Part shown: in pieces, positions 38,394 to 46,684 of the stretch
Position numbering within the stretch: position 1 is the stretch's first letter
How the letters are laid out: each line of letters starts with the position of its first letter
Source of the DNA: Myxococcales bacterium
GTDB taxonomy: Bacteria; Myxococcota; Myxococcia; Myxococcales; Myxococcaceae
Direction of reading: 5' to 3'
Length of the DNA stretch: 64,000 nucleotides
Assembly (NCBI GenBank): GCA_020846875.1
Contig: JADLDB010000117.1
Location: 54,080 to 118,079, forward strand
Notes under the pieces: model-generated
Database searches by the model: none
Told to the model about the DNA's origin: nothing
The model's input: only the letters and a program-made list of their open reading frames with translations
Translations under genes and position numbers: made by a program

Positions 38394-38969
38394 ATGCGCG
38401 ACGCCGCCAGGGCCGATGTCATCCAGCGCGCCCGCTCCGGGGACGCGGCGGCCTTCCGCGAGCTCTACGCCCAGCACCACCGGCAAGTGGCCCGGCAGCT
38501 CACCTTCCTCGTCCCGCGCGCCGACCTCGAGGACGTGCTGCAGGACGTCTTCATCGAGGTGTTCCGCAGCATCCGCCGCTTCGAGGGCAAGAGCGCCTTC
38601 ACCACCTGGCTGTACCGGGTGACGGTGCACGTGGCGATGAAGGCGCGGCGCAAGCACACCCGCAGCCGCCTCGACGTGGTGGAGGAGCTGCCCGAGGCCG
38701 CCGACGAGCGCCCGCTGCCGGTGGAGGTGTCCTTGTCCGCCGAGCGCCAGGCCCGCGTGGAGGCGCTCTTGGAGCAGCTCTCGCCCAAGAAGCGCGCCGT
38801 GCTGGTGATGCACGACCTGCAGGGCGTGGAGGCGCAGGCCATCGCGGAGCTCCTCGACACCAACGTGCTGACGGTGCGCACCCGCCTCTTCTACGCGCGG
38901 CGTGAATTGGAGGCCCTGGCGAAGAGCGACCCGGCCCTGGCCGACTTCTTCGGCGGAGGTGGCTCGTGA
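38394..38969 (+). CDS. ECF-type RNA polymerase sigma factor
   Basis: This 191-aa sigma factor directs RNA polymerase to an unknown regulon. It has region 2 (AAFRELYAQHHRQVARQLTF, the DVLQDVFIEVFRSI core-binding motif, TTWLYRVTVHVAMKARR) and region 4 (LSPKKRAVLVMHDLQGVEAQ, AIAELLDTNVLTVRTRLFYA helix-turn-helix). The frame is open upstream of the ATG at 38394 but overlaps the preceding gene, so this start is preferred. Its stop overlaps the GTG of the following anti-sigma-like gene (GTGA), the usual pairing of ECF sigma factors with their regulators. Confidence 0.92.
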   Translation: MRDAARADVIQRARSGDAAAFRELYAQHHRQVARQLTFLVPRADLEDVLQDVFIEVFRSIRRFEGKSAFTTWLYRVTVHVAMKARRKHTRSRLDVVEELPEAADERPLPVEVSLSAERQARVEALLEQLSPKKRAVLVMHDLQGVEAQAIAELLDTNVLTVRTRLFYARRELEALAKSDPALADFFGGGGS

Positions 38970-40339
38970 AGCACCTCGACGACGCCCAGCGCGACGCGCT
39001 CGCCCGGGGCGGGCAGGACGCCGGCGCCGAGGCGGCGGCCCACCACGCGGCCTGCGCCGAGTGCCAGGCCTCGGTGCGCGACGCGCAGGCGCGCCGGAGG
39101 CTGCTGGGCGGCCTCACCGCGTACACGCTGTCGGACATGGCCTTCCGCCGCGTCGAGGCGCGGCTGATGGAGCAGGTGGAAGAAGGGCTGCCCGCGGGCT
39201 CGCCGTGGCTCAAGTGGCTCCTCCCGTTGGGCGTGGTGGCCGCGGCGCTGGTGGCGGTGGTGGTGCTGCAGGCGCGCGCGCCGGCCGCGCCCGAGGTGGT
39301 GGCGCTGCCCAGGCCTCCCGCGCCCGTGGCGGCGGCGCCCTTCTCCCCGCTGACGGCGCTGCGCGCCGCGCCCGACTCGCAGGTGCGCGCGGGCGCCGGT
39401 GCGTGGAGGGCGCTCGCGGCAGGCGACGTGCTGGCGGCGGGCGACGCGGTGTCCTCGCTCGGCCTGGCCTTCGCCCCGGCTGGGGACGTTGCCTGGGCCT
39501 TCGAAGGGCAGGGCTCGCTGGCCCTGGGTGGCGCCGCGACCGTCTCGGTGGGCGCCGGCCAGGTGACGGCGCAGGTGAAGCAGGCGGTGCTGGTGAGCGC
39601 CGGCACGCGCCAGTTCTCCTCGGCGCAGGCGCTCTTCCTCGTCTCGCGCTCAGCCGCCGAGGTGGTGCTGTCGGTGGCGGACGGCGCGGTGGAGGTGACG
39701 GACTCCGCCACCTTCGAGCGCCGCCGCGTCACCGCGCCCACCACCTTGCGCTGGGCCGACGGGGCGCCCCTGTCCAGCGCGCGCGAAGAGCCACTGTTGC
39801 CGGTGAGGGCGCCCTTCACCGCGAAGCCGCCCTGGGCGCGGCTGGACGCGTCGGGGTTGCCGGCCGGCACGCTCGTCTCCCTCGACGGCGCGGCGCTGGG
39901 CCAGGCGCCCCTGGTGTCCCTGGTGACGGCCGGCCGCCACCGCCTGGGCTTGACACCGCCGGGGCAGCCTTCGAGTGAGTCGTGGGCGGACCTGGTGGGC
40001 GAGGTGCCCTTCGTCGCCGCGCTGCCCGAAGTCCTCGAGGCGCCGCCGCCCTCCGAAGAGGCCCTGGCGCGCGTGCAGGCGGAGCTGCTGCGCCACCGGC
40101 CCAAGCTGGCGGCCTGCTACGAGAAGTGGCTCAAGGCCAACCCCACCGCGTCCGGCACCGCCGATCTCTCCCTGGTGGTCTCGGCGTCGGGCCGGGTGAA
40201 GTCGGCGCGGGTGGAGGGGGCCGTGCTGCCGAAGGCGTCGGCCGACTGCCTGGTGCGCACGGCGAAGGGCCTCACGCTGCCGCCGCTGGGAACCGAGGCC
40301 GAGCTGCAGGTGCCGCTCGTCTTCACCTCCGGCCGCTGA
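38966..40339 (+). CDS. anti-sigma-like membrane protein with FecR-like and AgmX/PglI-type domains
   Basis: This 457-aa protein begins with an HHAACAECQ zinc-finger-like motif (H-x3-C-x2-C, ZAS type) typical of anti-sigma factors, then a membrane span (WLKWLLPLGVVAAALVAVVVLQ). The exported part holds a FecR-like region (GDVLAAGDAVSSLGLAFAP, VKQAVLVSAGTRQF) and ends in an AgmX/PglI-type domain (LAACYEKWLKANPTASGTAD, SGRVKSARVEG, DCLVRTAKGL). It probably holds the upstream sigma factor inactive until an envelope signal arrives. The combination of anti-sigma and AgmX domains in one protein is uncommon. The start is GTG at 38966, coupled to the sigma gene. Confidence 0.82.
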   Translation: MKHLDDAQRDALARGGQDAGAEAAAHHAACAECQASVRDAQARRRLLGGLTAYTLSDMAFRRVEARLMEQVEEGLPAGSPWLKWLLPLGVVAAALVAVVVLQARAPAAPEVVALPRPPAPVAAAPFSPLTALRAAPDSQVRAGAGAWRALAAGDVLAAGDAVSSLGLAFAPAGDVAWAFEGQGSLALGGAATVSVGAGQVTAQVKQAVLVSAGTRQFSSAQALFLVSRSAAEVVLSVADGAVEVTDSATFERRRVTAPTTLRWADGAPLSSAREEPLLPVRAPFTAKPPWARLDASGLPAGTLVSLDGAALGQAPLVSLVTAGRHRLGLTPPGQPSSESWADLVGEVPFVAALPEVLEAPPPSEEALARVQAELLRHRPKLAACYEKWLKANPTASGTADLSLVVSASGRVKSARVEGAVLPKASADCLVRTAKGLTLPPLGTEAELQVPLVFTSGR

Positions 40340-40471
40340 AGTCGCATGTCGAGGCTGCGCTCCAGGGAGGAAGCCGGGGCCGGCCCTGCGCCCAGCTCGT
40401 CACCCCCATACCCCGGTCCTGGGCCGACACCACCCCATCTTGGGCCGAGGAGGTCTACAGTGCCTCCCGCC

Positions 40472-40801
40472 ATGGCCCTCTCGGACGAAGACCGCTTCAA
40501 CCTGGAAGTGCTGAAGCTGCTGCTGCACGTCGCCTGGGTGGACGGCGGGGTGGAGCAGCACGAGGCGAACATGGTGCTGGGGCTGGGCCGCAGTTGGTCC
40601 GTGCCCGAGGCCGAGCTGAAGGCGCTGATGCAGAGCCTCGAGGCAGGCCAGCGGCCCGCCGAGCCGGACTACGCGCTGCTCAGGAAGCGGCCGGACGACG
40701 CGCTCCAGGCCGCGCGCGCGCTGGTGCTGTCCGACGGCCAGGTGAAGCCGGAGGAGACGGCGCTGCTCAAGAAGGTGCAGGCCGCGCTGCAAGGCGCATA
40801 G
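40472..40801 (+). CDS. TerB-like protein
   Basis: This 109-aa helical protein has the acidic start of the tellurite-resistance TerB family (FNLEVLKLLLHVAWVDGGVEQHEANMVLGL), with the metal-coordinating Asp and Glu of the VDGGVEQHE helix-loop. The end is a second helical bundle (ALVLSDGQVKPEETALLKKVQ), with a matching SDGQVKPEE turn. TerB domains bind divalent metals and are often linked to stress responses. No other ter gene lies nearby. It begins at the ATG at 40472 and overlaps the end of the oppositely oriented IPT gene by 35 bp. Confidence 0.8.
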   Translation: MALSDEDRFNLEVLKLLLHVAWVDGGVEQHEANMVLGLGRSWSVPEAELKALMQSLEAGQRPAEPDYALLRKRPDDALQAARALVLSDGQVKPEETALLKKVQAALQGA

Positions 40802-42185
40802 CCAGGGCGCAGCTTGAGCGCCGCCGCCGGCGCAGCGCCAGCAGCCCCAGCGCCGCCAGCGCCAGCATCGACGGCTCCACCGTGCCGCACCCGCACCCTG
40901 CCTTCGCCATCGCCCCCGCGTGCACCGTGAGGCCCATGGGCAGCGTGGCGCGCACCCCCGACAGGTTCAGCACCGTCACGTCGAAGACGCCCGCGGCCAC
41001 CGCCTTCGGGGGCACGGTGGCGTTCAGCACCGCGTTGCTCTTCCACTCCACGCCCTCGATGAGGGTGGTGCCCAACAGGAGCTGCGCGCCGGACTCGAAG
41101 CCGCTCCCGGTGATCACCAGCCGCGCCCCGTCGTCGGCGTACAGCTCCTCCGGAGTCACGCTGACCACCGCGAAGACGCCGCTGCTGCCTCCGCCCGAGC
41201 CCCCGCCGGTGCCTCCACCCGCCGCGCCACCCCCGGCCCCTCCGCCGGTGTTGCCTCCGCCTCCCGCGCCGCCGCCGGCGCCACCACCCATGCCGGTGCC
41301 TCCGTCCGGCAGCAGCACCCGGTAGCCGCTGGGCAGGGTGCCTTCGATGGTGCTGGGGTTTCGCACCACCACGTCGTACTGCCCGGGGGTGAGGCCGGCG
41401 GGTACGGTGGCCTCGATGGTGGTGGCCGCCACGGAGCGCAGGGTGAGCGGCGTGGTGCCGGCGAAGGCCTGCGCGCCGAGCTCGAAGTTGGCGCCGGTGA
41501 TGGTGACGTCGGTGTCCACGCTGTTGGGGCCCGAGGCCGGGTTGATGGACGTGACGATGACGGGCACGTCCGGCACGTCCAGCACCAGGCGGATGATCCA
41601 GTTCTGGTTGATGCCGTACGGCCGGCCGCCGTCGGGGAGGTCGACCGGGTGGAAGTAGCCGGAGCCATCGAAGTACCAGTTGGCGCCCGGCGCCAGCGGG
41701 CCGTTGTCCAGCGCGATGGTGGTGTCATCCAGCGACGTCTGGTTCTGCTCCGCCACCATCACGAAGACCTGCCCGGCGTCGACCACCAGGCGCGAAGGCA
41801 ACGTCACCCGGTTGAGCATGGTGCTGGAGGTGGTGAACTGCACGCTCAGCATGTTGACGATGCCCTGGTAGTAGCCGCCGTCGAAGAGGGTGGGCGGCGA
41901 CAGCGTGCCCTTCGACTCGTCCCACAGGGACACCACGTACGCGCCCGGCAGTCCCGGGCCGCCGCCGGCGTAGGTGGCGATGAAGACGTCGACGCCGATG
42001 ATGTTCAGCGGGTAGTCCGCGGGCGAGGGGGAGAAGAGGACGCCCGCACCCTGGAGCTCGCCGAAGCTGACGCCGGTGTTGATCGAGCCCGAGCCCGAGA
42101 AGGTGTCGTTCTTGACGTACTTCGTCCCAGCCGCCGCGCTCGACGCGCCTACCAGCGCCGTGAGCACCCCGAGTCGGAAGAGCAT
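40767..42185 (-). CDS. IPT/TIG-domain protein with MYXO-CTERM-like signal
   Basis: This 472-aa protein has a signal peptide (MLFRLGVLTALVGASSAAA), an N-terminal beta-rich domain, an IPT/TIG immunoglobulin-like domain (about residues 240-310, VPVIVTSINPASGPNSVDTD), a Gly-rich linker, a second IPT domain (SVTPEELYADDGARLVITGS) and a MYXO-CTERM-like sorting signal (KAGCGCGTVEPSMLALAALG, then LLALRRRRR). The signal anchors such proteins at the cell surface. It is followed by a short extra tail (SSCALAMRLAARPAPS) that overlaps the TerB gene, so the true stop may be lost here too. Confidence 0.85.
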   Translation of the reverse strand: MLFRLGVLTALVGASSAAAGTKYVKNDTFSGSGSINTGVSFGELQGAGVLFSPSPADYPLNIIGVDVFIATYAGGGPGLPGAYVVSLWDESKGTLSPPTLFDGGYYQGIVNMLSVQFTTSSTMLNRVTLPSRLVVDAGQVFVMVAEQNQTSLDDTTIALDNGPLAPGANWYFDGSGYFHPVDLPDGGRPYGINQNWIIRLVLDVPDVPVIVTSINPASGPNSVDTDVTITGANFELGAQAFAGTTPLTLRSVAATTIEATVPAGLTPGQYDVVVRNPSTIEGTLPSGYRVLLPDGGTGMGGGAGGGAGGGGNTGGGAGGGAAGGGTGGGSGGGSSGVFAVVSVTPEELYADDGARLVITGSGFESGAQLLLGTTLIEGVEWKSNAVLNATVPPKAVAAGVFDVTVLNLSGVRATLPMGLTVHAGAMAKAGCGCGTVEPSMLALAALGLLALRRRRRSSCALAMRLAARPAPS

Positions 42186-42246
42186 GGTCAACGAGTCTAG
42201 GCCAGCCACCTCACGGGGGAAGGTGCGCGCGCGGCCCACACGCCTG

Positions 42247-43317
42247 TCACGCGCCGCGCAACAGCCGGGACAGCGCCTCGAAGCTGTTCGCCAGGGCCGC
42301 CACGCTGGCGCTCTCGTTTCGCTGGTGGGCCTGCCCCGTCTCGCCCGGCCCGAAGTTGACGGCGTCGACACCCATCTCCGAGAAGCGGGCCACGTCGGTC
42401 CACGCCTGCTTGGCCTCGGCGGGCCGCCCGGACAAGGCGATGAGGCGCCGGGCGTGCGGGTTGGACGCGCCGACTTTCCCGGACGGCGCCAGGTCGGAGA
42501 AGCGCACCTCGGCGCGGCCGCCCACCAGGGCCAGCACGTCGGCCTGCGCCGCCTGCAGCGACTTCCCCGGAGCGAAGCGGTAATTCAGGTTCACCTCGAA
42601 GGCGTCGGGCACGACGTTCCGCGCGCGCCCACCCTTCGCCAGCGTGACGCTCATCACTTCGAAGTAGGGAAAGCCGTCCACCTTCACCTCGCGGCGCTCC
42701 CGGGCATCGAGCTCGGCCAGAAGCGGCCCGGCGGCGTGAATGGCGTTTCGCCCCTGCCAGGGCCGCGCGGAGTGCGCCGCCTTGCCGGAGAAGGTGAGCG
42801 CGGCGTGCAGGCTGCCCACGCAGCCCACCTGCACCGCGCCGTCGGTGGGCTCCAGGGCCACGGCGAAGGCCAGCGTCGACAGCTCCGGCGCGGCGGCGAA
42901 GAGCGGCCCCAGCCCCGACTCCTGGAAGGGGCCTTCCTCCCGCTCGTAGAAGAGCAGGCGCAGGTTGACGGGCAGGGCGCCCAGCGGCAGCTCCTCGGCC
43001 AGGGCCATCATCACCGCGAGCGCGCCCTTCATGTCCGACGCGCCCAGGCCGAAGAGGCGATCGCCTTCCAGCCGGGGCGGCCCGTCCCCCTCGTGGCCCG
43101 GCACCGTGTCCAGGTGGCCCACCAGCGCCAGCGACGGGCGGGGATCGTCCCTGCGCCCCAGCGCCAGCGAGTGGCCGACGCGCAGCACCTGCTCCCTCGG
43201 GAAGCGCGCGTTGGCCCAGGCCTCGACGTGGTTGGCCAGCGCCTCCTCGTGGCCGATGACGGAGGGGATGGCGAGCAGCGCCAGCGCGCGCTGGGCCAGG
43301 GCCGCGGCGTCGGCCAT
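42247..43317 (-). CDS. dapE: succinyl-diaminopimelate desuccinylase
   Basis: This 356-aa M20-family metalloenzyme hydrolyses N-succinyl-LL-diaminopimelate in the lysine and peptidoglycan precursor pathway. The di-zinc ligands appear in LVGHLDTVPGHEG (His and Asp), LGASDMKGALAV (Asp), FYEREEGPF (catalytic Glu pair) and near the end in FGPGETGQAHQRNE. The dimerisation domain between carries GKAAHSARPWQGRNAI. It resembles the group also found in actinobacteria. It starts at the ATG at 43317, 3 bp after the dapD stop, so dapD-dapE is an operon. Confidence 0.93.
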   Translation of the reverse strand: MADAAALAQRALALLAIPSVIGHEEALANHVEAWANARFPREQVLRVGHSLALGRRDDPRPSLALVGHLDTVPGHEGDGPPRLEGDRLFGLGASDMKGALAVMMALAEELPLGALPVNLRLLFYEREEGPFQESGLGPLFAAAPELSTLAFAVALEPTDGAVQVGCVGSLHAALTFSGKAAHSARPWQGRNAIHAAGPLLAELDARERREVKVDGFPYFEVMSVTLAKGGRARNVVPDAFEVNLNYRFAPGKSLQAAQADVLALVGGRAEVRFSDLAPSGKVGASNPHARRLIALSGRPAEAKQAWTDVARFSEMGVDAVNFGPGETGQAHQRNESASVAALANSFEALSRLLRGA

Positions 43318-43320
43318 CGG

Positions 43321-44142
43321 CTACACCGGCACCGCGAAGTCGCGCAGCACCTGGTTGAGGGACGTCTTCTGGTCGGTGGTCGCGCTGCGCTTTCCGATGA
43401 TCAGCGCGCAGGGCACCTGGTACTCGCCGGCGGGGAATTTCTTCGGACGCGTTCCGGGGATGACGACGCTGCGGGCGGGCACCCGGCCCTTCGTCACCAC
43501 CTCGGTGGGTCCGGTGACGTCGATGATCTGCGTGGACGCGGTCAGCACCGTGTTGGCGCCGATCACCGCTTCTTCCTCCACCACCACGCCTTCCACGACG
43601 ACGCAGCGGCTGCCGATGAAGGCGCCGTCTTCGATGATCACCGGGGAGGCGGAAGGCGGCTCCAGCACCCCGCCCAGGCCCACGCCGCCGGACAGGTGCA
43701 CGTTGCGGCCCACCTGCGCGCAGCTGCCTACCGTGGCCCAGGTGTCCACCATGGTGCCCGCGCCCACCCACGCGCCGATGTTGACGTAGCCGGGCATCAC
43801 CACCACGCCGCGCTCGCAGAAGGCCCCGAAGCGCACCACGCCCGGCGGCACCACCCGCACGCCCGCCTCGGCGAGCCCCTTCTTCAGGGGGATCTTGTCG
43901 TGGAACTCGAAGGGGGGGACCTCCATCGTCTTCATCTCGCTCAAGGAGAAGTAGAGGAGGATGGCTTCCTTCACCCAGGCGTTGACTTCCCAGCCGGAGG
44001 CGCCCTTCTGGGCCACGCGGATGACGCCCCGGTCCACCAGGTTCAGCGTCTCGCGCACGGCCATCGCGAAGAACGGCTCGGCGAGCTTCTCGCGCTCGGT
44101 GAAGGCCGTGTGGACCCGCTGCTGGAGGTCGTCGACGTTCAT
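43321..44142 (-). CDS. dapD: tetrahydrodipicolinate N-succinyltransferase
   Basis: This 273-aa cytoplasmic enzyme transfers succinyl from succinyl-CoA to tetrahydrodipicolinate, the step before the succinyl-dependent diaminopimelate branch. The left-handed beta-helix hexapeptide repeats are clear (VMPGYVNIGAWVGAGTMVDT, WATVGSCAQVGRNVHLSGGV, IIEDGAFIGSRCVVVEG). The N-terminal helical domain and length match the family. It is co-transcribed with dapE. Confidence 0.96.
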   Translation of the reverse strand: MNVDDLQQRVHTAFTEREKLAEPFFAMAVRETLNLVDRGVIRVAQKGASGWEVNAWVKEAILLYFSLSEMKTMEVPPFEFHDKIPLKKGLAEAGVRVVPPGVVRFGAFCERGVVVMPGYVNIGAWVGAGTMVDTWATVGSCAQVGRNVHLSGGVGLGGVLEPPSASPVIIEDGAFIGSRCVVVEGVVVEEEAVIGANTVLTASTQIIDVTGPTEVVTKGRVPARSVVIPGTRPKKFPAGEYQVPCALIIGKRSATTDQKTSLNQVLRDFAVPV

Positions 44143-44180
44143 GGCCCTCTGGCTTCTACTTCGAAAACGACCGCGACGGA

Positions 44181-44684
44181 TCAGCGCCGGCGCCGCAGCC
44201 GCGAGGCCGCCAGCAGCACCGCCAGGGCGCTCAAGCCGGGCACCACCGAGGCGCCGCAGCCGTAGCGAAGGGGAGGCAGGACCTCGCCGCCACCGCCGCT
44301 GCCTCCGCCGGTGCCGCCGCCCCCTCCCGTGCCGCCGTCGGCGGACTCGGCGACGTTGGGATCGGTGACCGCGCGGAGCTCGGCGAGGTCGGTGACGGTG
44401 TCAGCGTCGCTGTCCACCATGTCGGTGTCCATCCGGTCCAGCGCGGTGCGCAGCGAGGCCTCGTTGTTGGGCACCAGCCCGCGCATCCGCATGTTGGTGC
44501 CGAAGGGCGTGGTGACGGTGCCCGCGCCCAGTACGTTGTTGCGGTGGCAGACGCCGCAGGACTGGGGCGGCTCTGCGGCCAGGCCGAGGTGCGTCTTGAT
44601 CGCCGTGGGGTAGGTGGCCGTGGCAAAGGCCGGCGCCGCCACCACCGTCAGGAGCAGAGCCAGTCGCGTCAGGGCGGCCGTCAC
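44181..44684 (-). CDS. monohaem CxxCH protein with MYXO-CTERM-like anchor
   Basis: This 167-aa exported protein has a signal peptide (ALTRLALLLTVVAAPAFA), one c-type haem site (SCGVCH, residues 42-47) and a conserved-looking FGTNMRMRGLVPN segment. It also has a Ca-like or Asp-rich part (MDTDMVDSDADTVTD), a Gly-rich linker and a MYXO-CTERM-like end (YGCGASVVPGLSALAV, then RLRRRR). It may be a surface electron-carrying cytochrome. The start is the GTG at 44684, overlapping the stop of the porin-cytochrome gene (GTGA), so the two are coupled. Confidence 0.8.
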   Translation of the reverse strand: MTAALTRLALLLTVVAAPAFATATYPTAIKTHLGLAAEPPQSCGVCHRNNVLGAGTVTTPFGTNMRMRGLVPNNEASLRTALDRMDTDMVDSDADTVTDLAELRAVTDPNVAESADGGTGGGGGTGGGSGGGGEVLPPLRYGCGASVVPGLSALAVLLAASRLRRRR

Positions 44685-45904
44685 AGGAAGGTGTGTAGCT
44701 GGAACAGGAGTGAGTAGTCCACCCGGCCGGGGGCCCCGTTCTGCGGGGGGCTCCGGCGCAGGACGTTGTCCAGCCGCAGCTCCACGTGGGGCAGCAGGTA
44801 CCACGCGGCCGAGGCCCACACCCCGAGGCGCGGCCCCATCTCTCCCATGCCGGTGTGCGCGCCTTCCAGGGTGAGCATGACGTGCACGCCCTGCAGCGGC
44901 TCCCAGTCGCCCTGGGCCATGGCGGCGAAGCCGAGGCGATCGAGCAGCCCGGGCTGTTGCCAGACGAGCAGGTCGAGCTCGCCGAGGATGGCCAGGGACT
45001 CGATGGGCGCCACGCGGACGAAGAGGCCGTGCGCGTGCCGGGTGAGCGGGAGCTGCTGCAGCGGATCCGCCTGGGACCAGGCGATCATCGAGGACAGCCC
45101 GAGGTACGCGTTGGGCTTGAGCGCGTACTCGGCGAACAGCGAGTAGCCGCGCTCCCGGTAGGCGTCGGGGCCCACCTGGTAGTTGCCCAACAGCGCCATC
45201 ACCTCGCCGCGCAAGAGCTCCGAGTTGTAGGCGGCGGCCACGCCCACCTGCTGCCCGACGTTGATGTCCGTCTTGGTCAGGTCCCGCACGAACATGTAGT
45301 GCTCGTTGTTGCGCAGGCCGAAGGGAAGATTCATGCGCCCGGCGCGCACCAGCACCGCTTCCTCGGCGAACTTCGCCCCCACCCAGAACTCGCGGGAGAT
45401 GAAGGAAGGCCCGCACTGGGTCTGCCCGGGGGCGAAGTGGGTGGAGTCGCACCTGGGCGCCACGATGGCCGGCGCCACGTAGTTGCGCACGCCGAAGCCC
45501 GCCGAGCCGTGGAAGACGAAGCGCTCCAGCAGGTTCACCGTGCCGTAGAGTTCGGTGGCCATGATCTGCGGCACGAAGACGGGCGTGGAGCCGGGGCGCA
45601 ACAGCCCGCCGACGCGCAGGTTGCCCGACAGGTTCACCACCTCGGGCAGCTCGAGGAACCAGAGGAAGTGGGCGGTGGAGGAGACCTCGTCGTCTTCCTT
45701 GCGGGGCGTGACGTGCCAGCGCAGCAGGATGTCGGACTGCGCGCGCCCGTACTGCGTCAACTGGCCAGCGCCGGACGGGTCGACGTGGCAGGCGGCGCAG
45801 CTGCCGTAGTTGTGCTTCACCATCCACGGGAAGGCCCACGCCGGCCCCGCCAGCAGGAGGGATAGCAGGAGGGGCTTGAGCCACCGGGAGGACGAAGACG
45901 ACAC
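44681..45904 (-). CDS. outer-membrane barrel with N-terminal c-type haem site
   Basis: This 407-aa protein has a signal peptide (LLLSLLLAGPAWA), a c-type haem motif at the start of the mature part (GSCAACHVDPSG, residues 35-46) and a long beta-barrel region with alternating strands (YGTVNLLERFVFHGSAGFGV, AVLVRAGRMNLPFGLRNNEH), ending in SLLFQLHTFL. A haem plus a barrel in one chain suggests electron transfer across the outer membrane, the role MtrB-type porin-cytochrome complexes play elsewhere. It overlaps the monohaem MYXO-CTERM gene, a likely partner. The pairing is not a standard Mtr system, and its role is inferred. Confidence 0.75.
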   Translation of the reverse strand: MSSSSSRWLKPLLLSLLLAGPAWAFPWMVKHNYGSCAACHVDPSGAGQLTQYGRAQSDILLRWHVTPRKEDDEVSSTAHFLWFLELPEVVNLSGNLRVGGLLRPGSTPVFVPQIMATELYGTVNLLERFVFHGSAGFGVRNYVAPAIVAPRCDSTHFAPGQTQCGPSFISREFWVGAKFAEEAVLVRAGRMNLPFGLRNNEHYMFVRDLTKTDINVGQQVGVAAAYNSELLRGEVMALLGNYQVGPDAYRERGYSLFAEYALKPNAYLGLSSMIAWSQADPLQQLPLTRHAHGLFVRVAPIESLAILGELDLLVWQQPGLLDRLGFAAMAQGDWEPLQGVHVMLTLEGAHTGMGEMGPRLGVWASAAWYLLPHVELRLDNVLRRSPPQNGAPGRVDYSLLFQLHTFL

Positions 45905-45958
45905 GGCGGGCCGCGTTTTGCCCTCGCGGCGGGCCCCAAGTCACGCGCGAAGTGGGGG

Positions 45959-46501
45959 CTACTTCTTCACCTGAAGCTTCGCGGTCACCGAGACGGCGCT
46001 CTTCACGGTGATGCCCAGGTAGCTGCGGATCTTCACCCCGTAGTCCTTCAGGTTGACGTCCGCCGCGCCCTCGATGTCGCAGGTGCCGCCCTTGCACGAC
46101 GCCTTGTACTTGAAGGGGATCTCCTTCGTCTGCCCGTGGATGCCGAAGATGCCTTTGGCCTCGGCGTCCACCGACTTCCCGTCCTCCGGCACCTGGAGCG
46201 AGGCCAGCGGTACCTTCAAGGTGATGAGGGGGAACTTCTCGGCCTCCAGGTCCTCCTGAAGGTGGCCGTTGCGCAGGCTGTTGTCGGTGTCGATTTCCTT
46301 GAGCTTCACCGTCACCGTGAGGTGAGTGCCGTCGTCCGCCACGTCCACCGCCGACGTCTTGCCGACGATCTTGAAGCCCGCGGGGCCGGTGGCCTTCACC
46401 GTGGCCTCCGCGGCGCCCGCCTTGCTCCAGCCGGCCTGGGCCACCGCGCCCAGCAACACGCACAGCCCAACCACGAATCGCCACGTCCTGTACGTTGCCA
46501 T
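45959..46501 (-). CDS. YceI-family periplasmic protein
   Basis: This 180-aa protein has a signal peptide (WRFVVGLCVLLGAVAQA) and the YceI lipocalin-like fold, which binds polyprenoid lipids: KATGPAGFKIVGKTSAVDV, the LTVTVKLKEIDTDNSLRNGH segment with the family DTDNSLRN and HLQ residues, FGIHGQTKEIPF, and a closing SAVSVTAKL strand. The length is normal. It starts at the ATG at 46501. It sits next to the cytochrome genes, which fits a role near respiratory membranes. Confidence 0.9.
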   Translation of the reverse strand: MATYRTWRFVVGLCVLLGAVAQAGWSKAGAAEATVKATGPAGFKIVGKTSAVDVADDGTHLTVTVKLKEIDTDNSLRNGHLQEDLEAEKFPLITLKVPLASLQVPEDGKSVDAEAKGIFGIHGQTKEIPFKYKASCKGGTCDIEGAADVNLKDYGVKIRSYLGITVKSAVSVTAKLQVKK

Positions 46502-46684
46502 GTTCTGGTCGTGCCTCCGGAAAAGTGTGACGGCGGGACTCTGATGTGGGCTCGGCGAGTGTTCAAGCAACTCGACGAGGGGCCGGCGCGGCTCTTCACG
46601 TCCCGGGGCACACCGTAGCGCACGCTTGACCACCGAATTCGCTTCGGTAGCCGGCGGCGGATCATGCAAGGATGCGCCGCGTCG

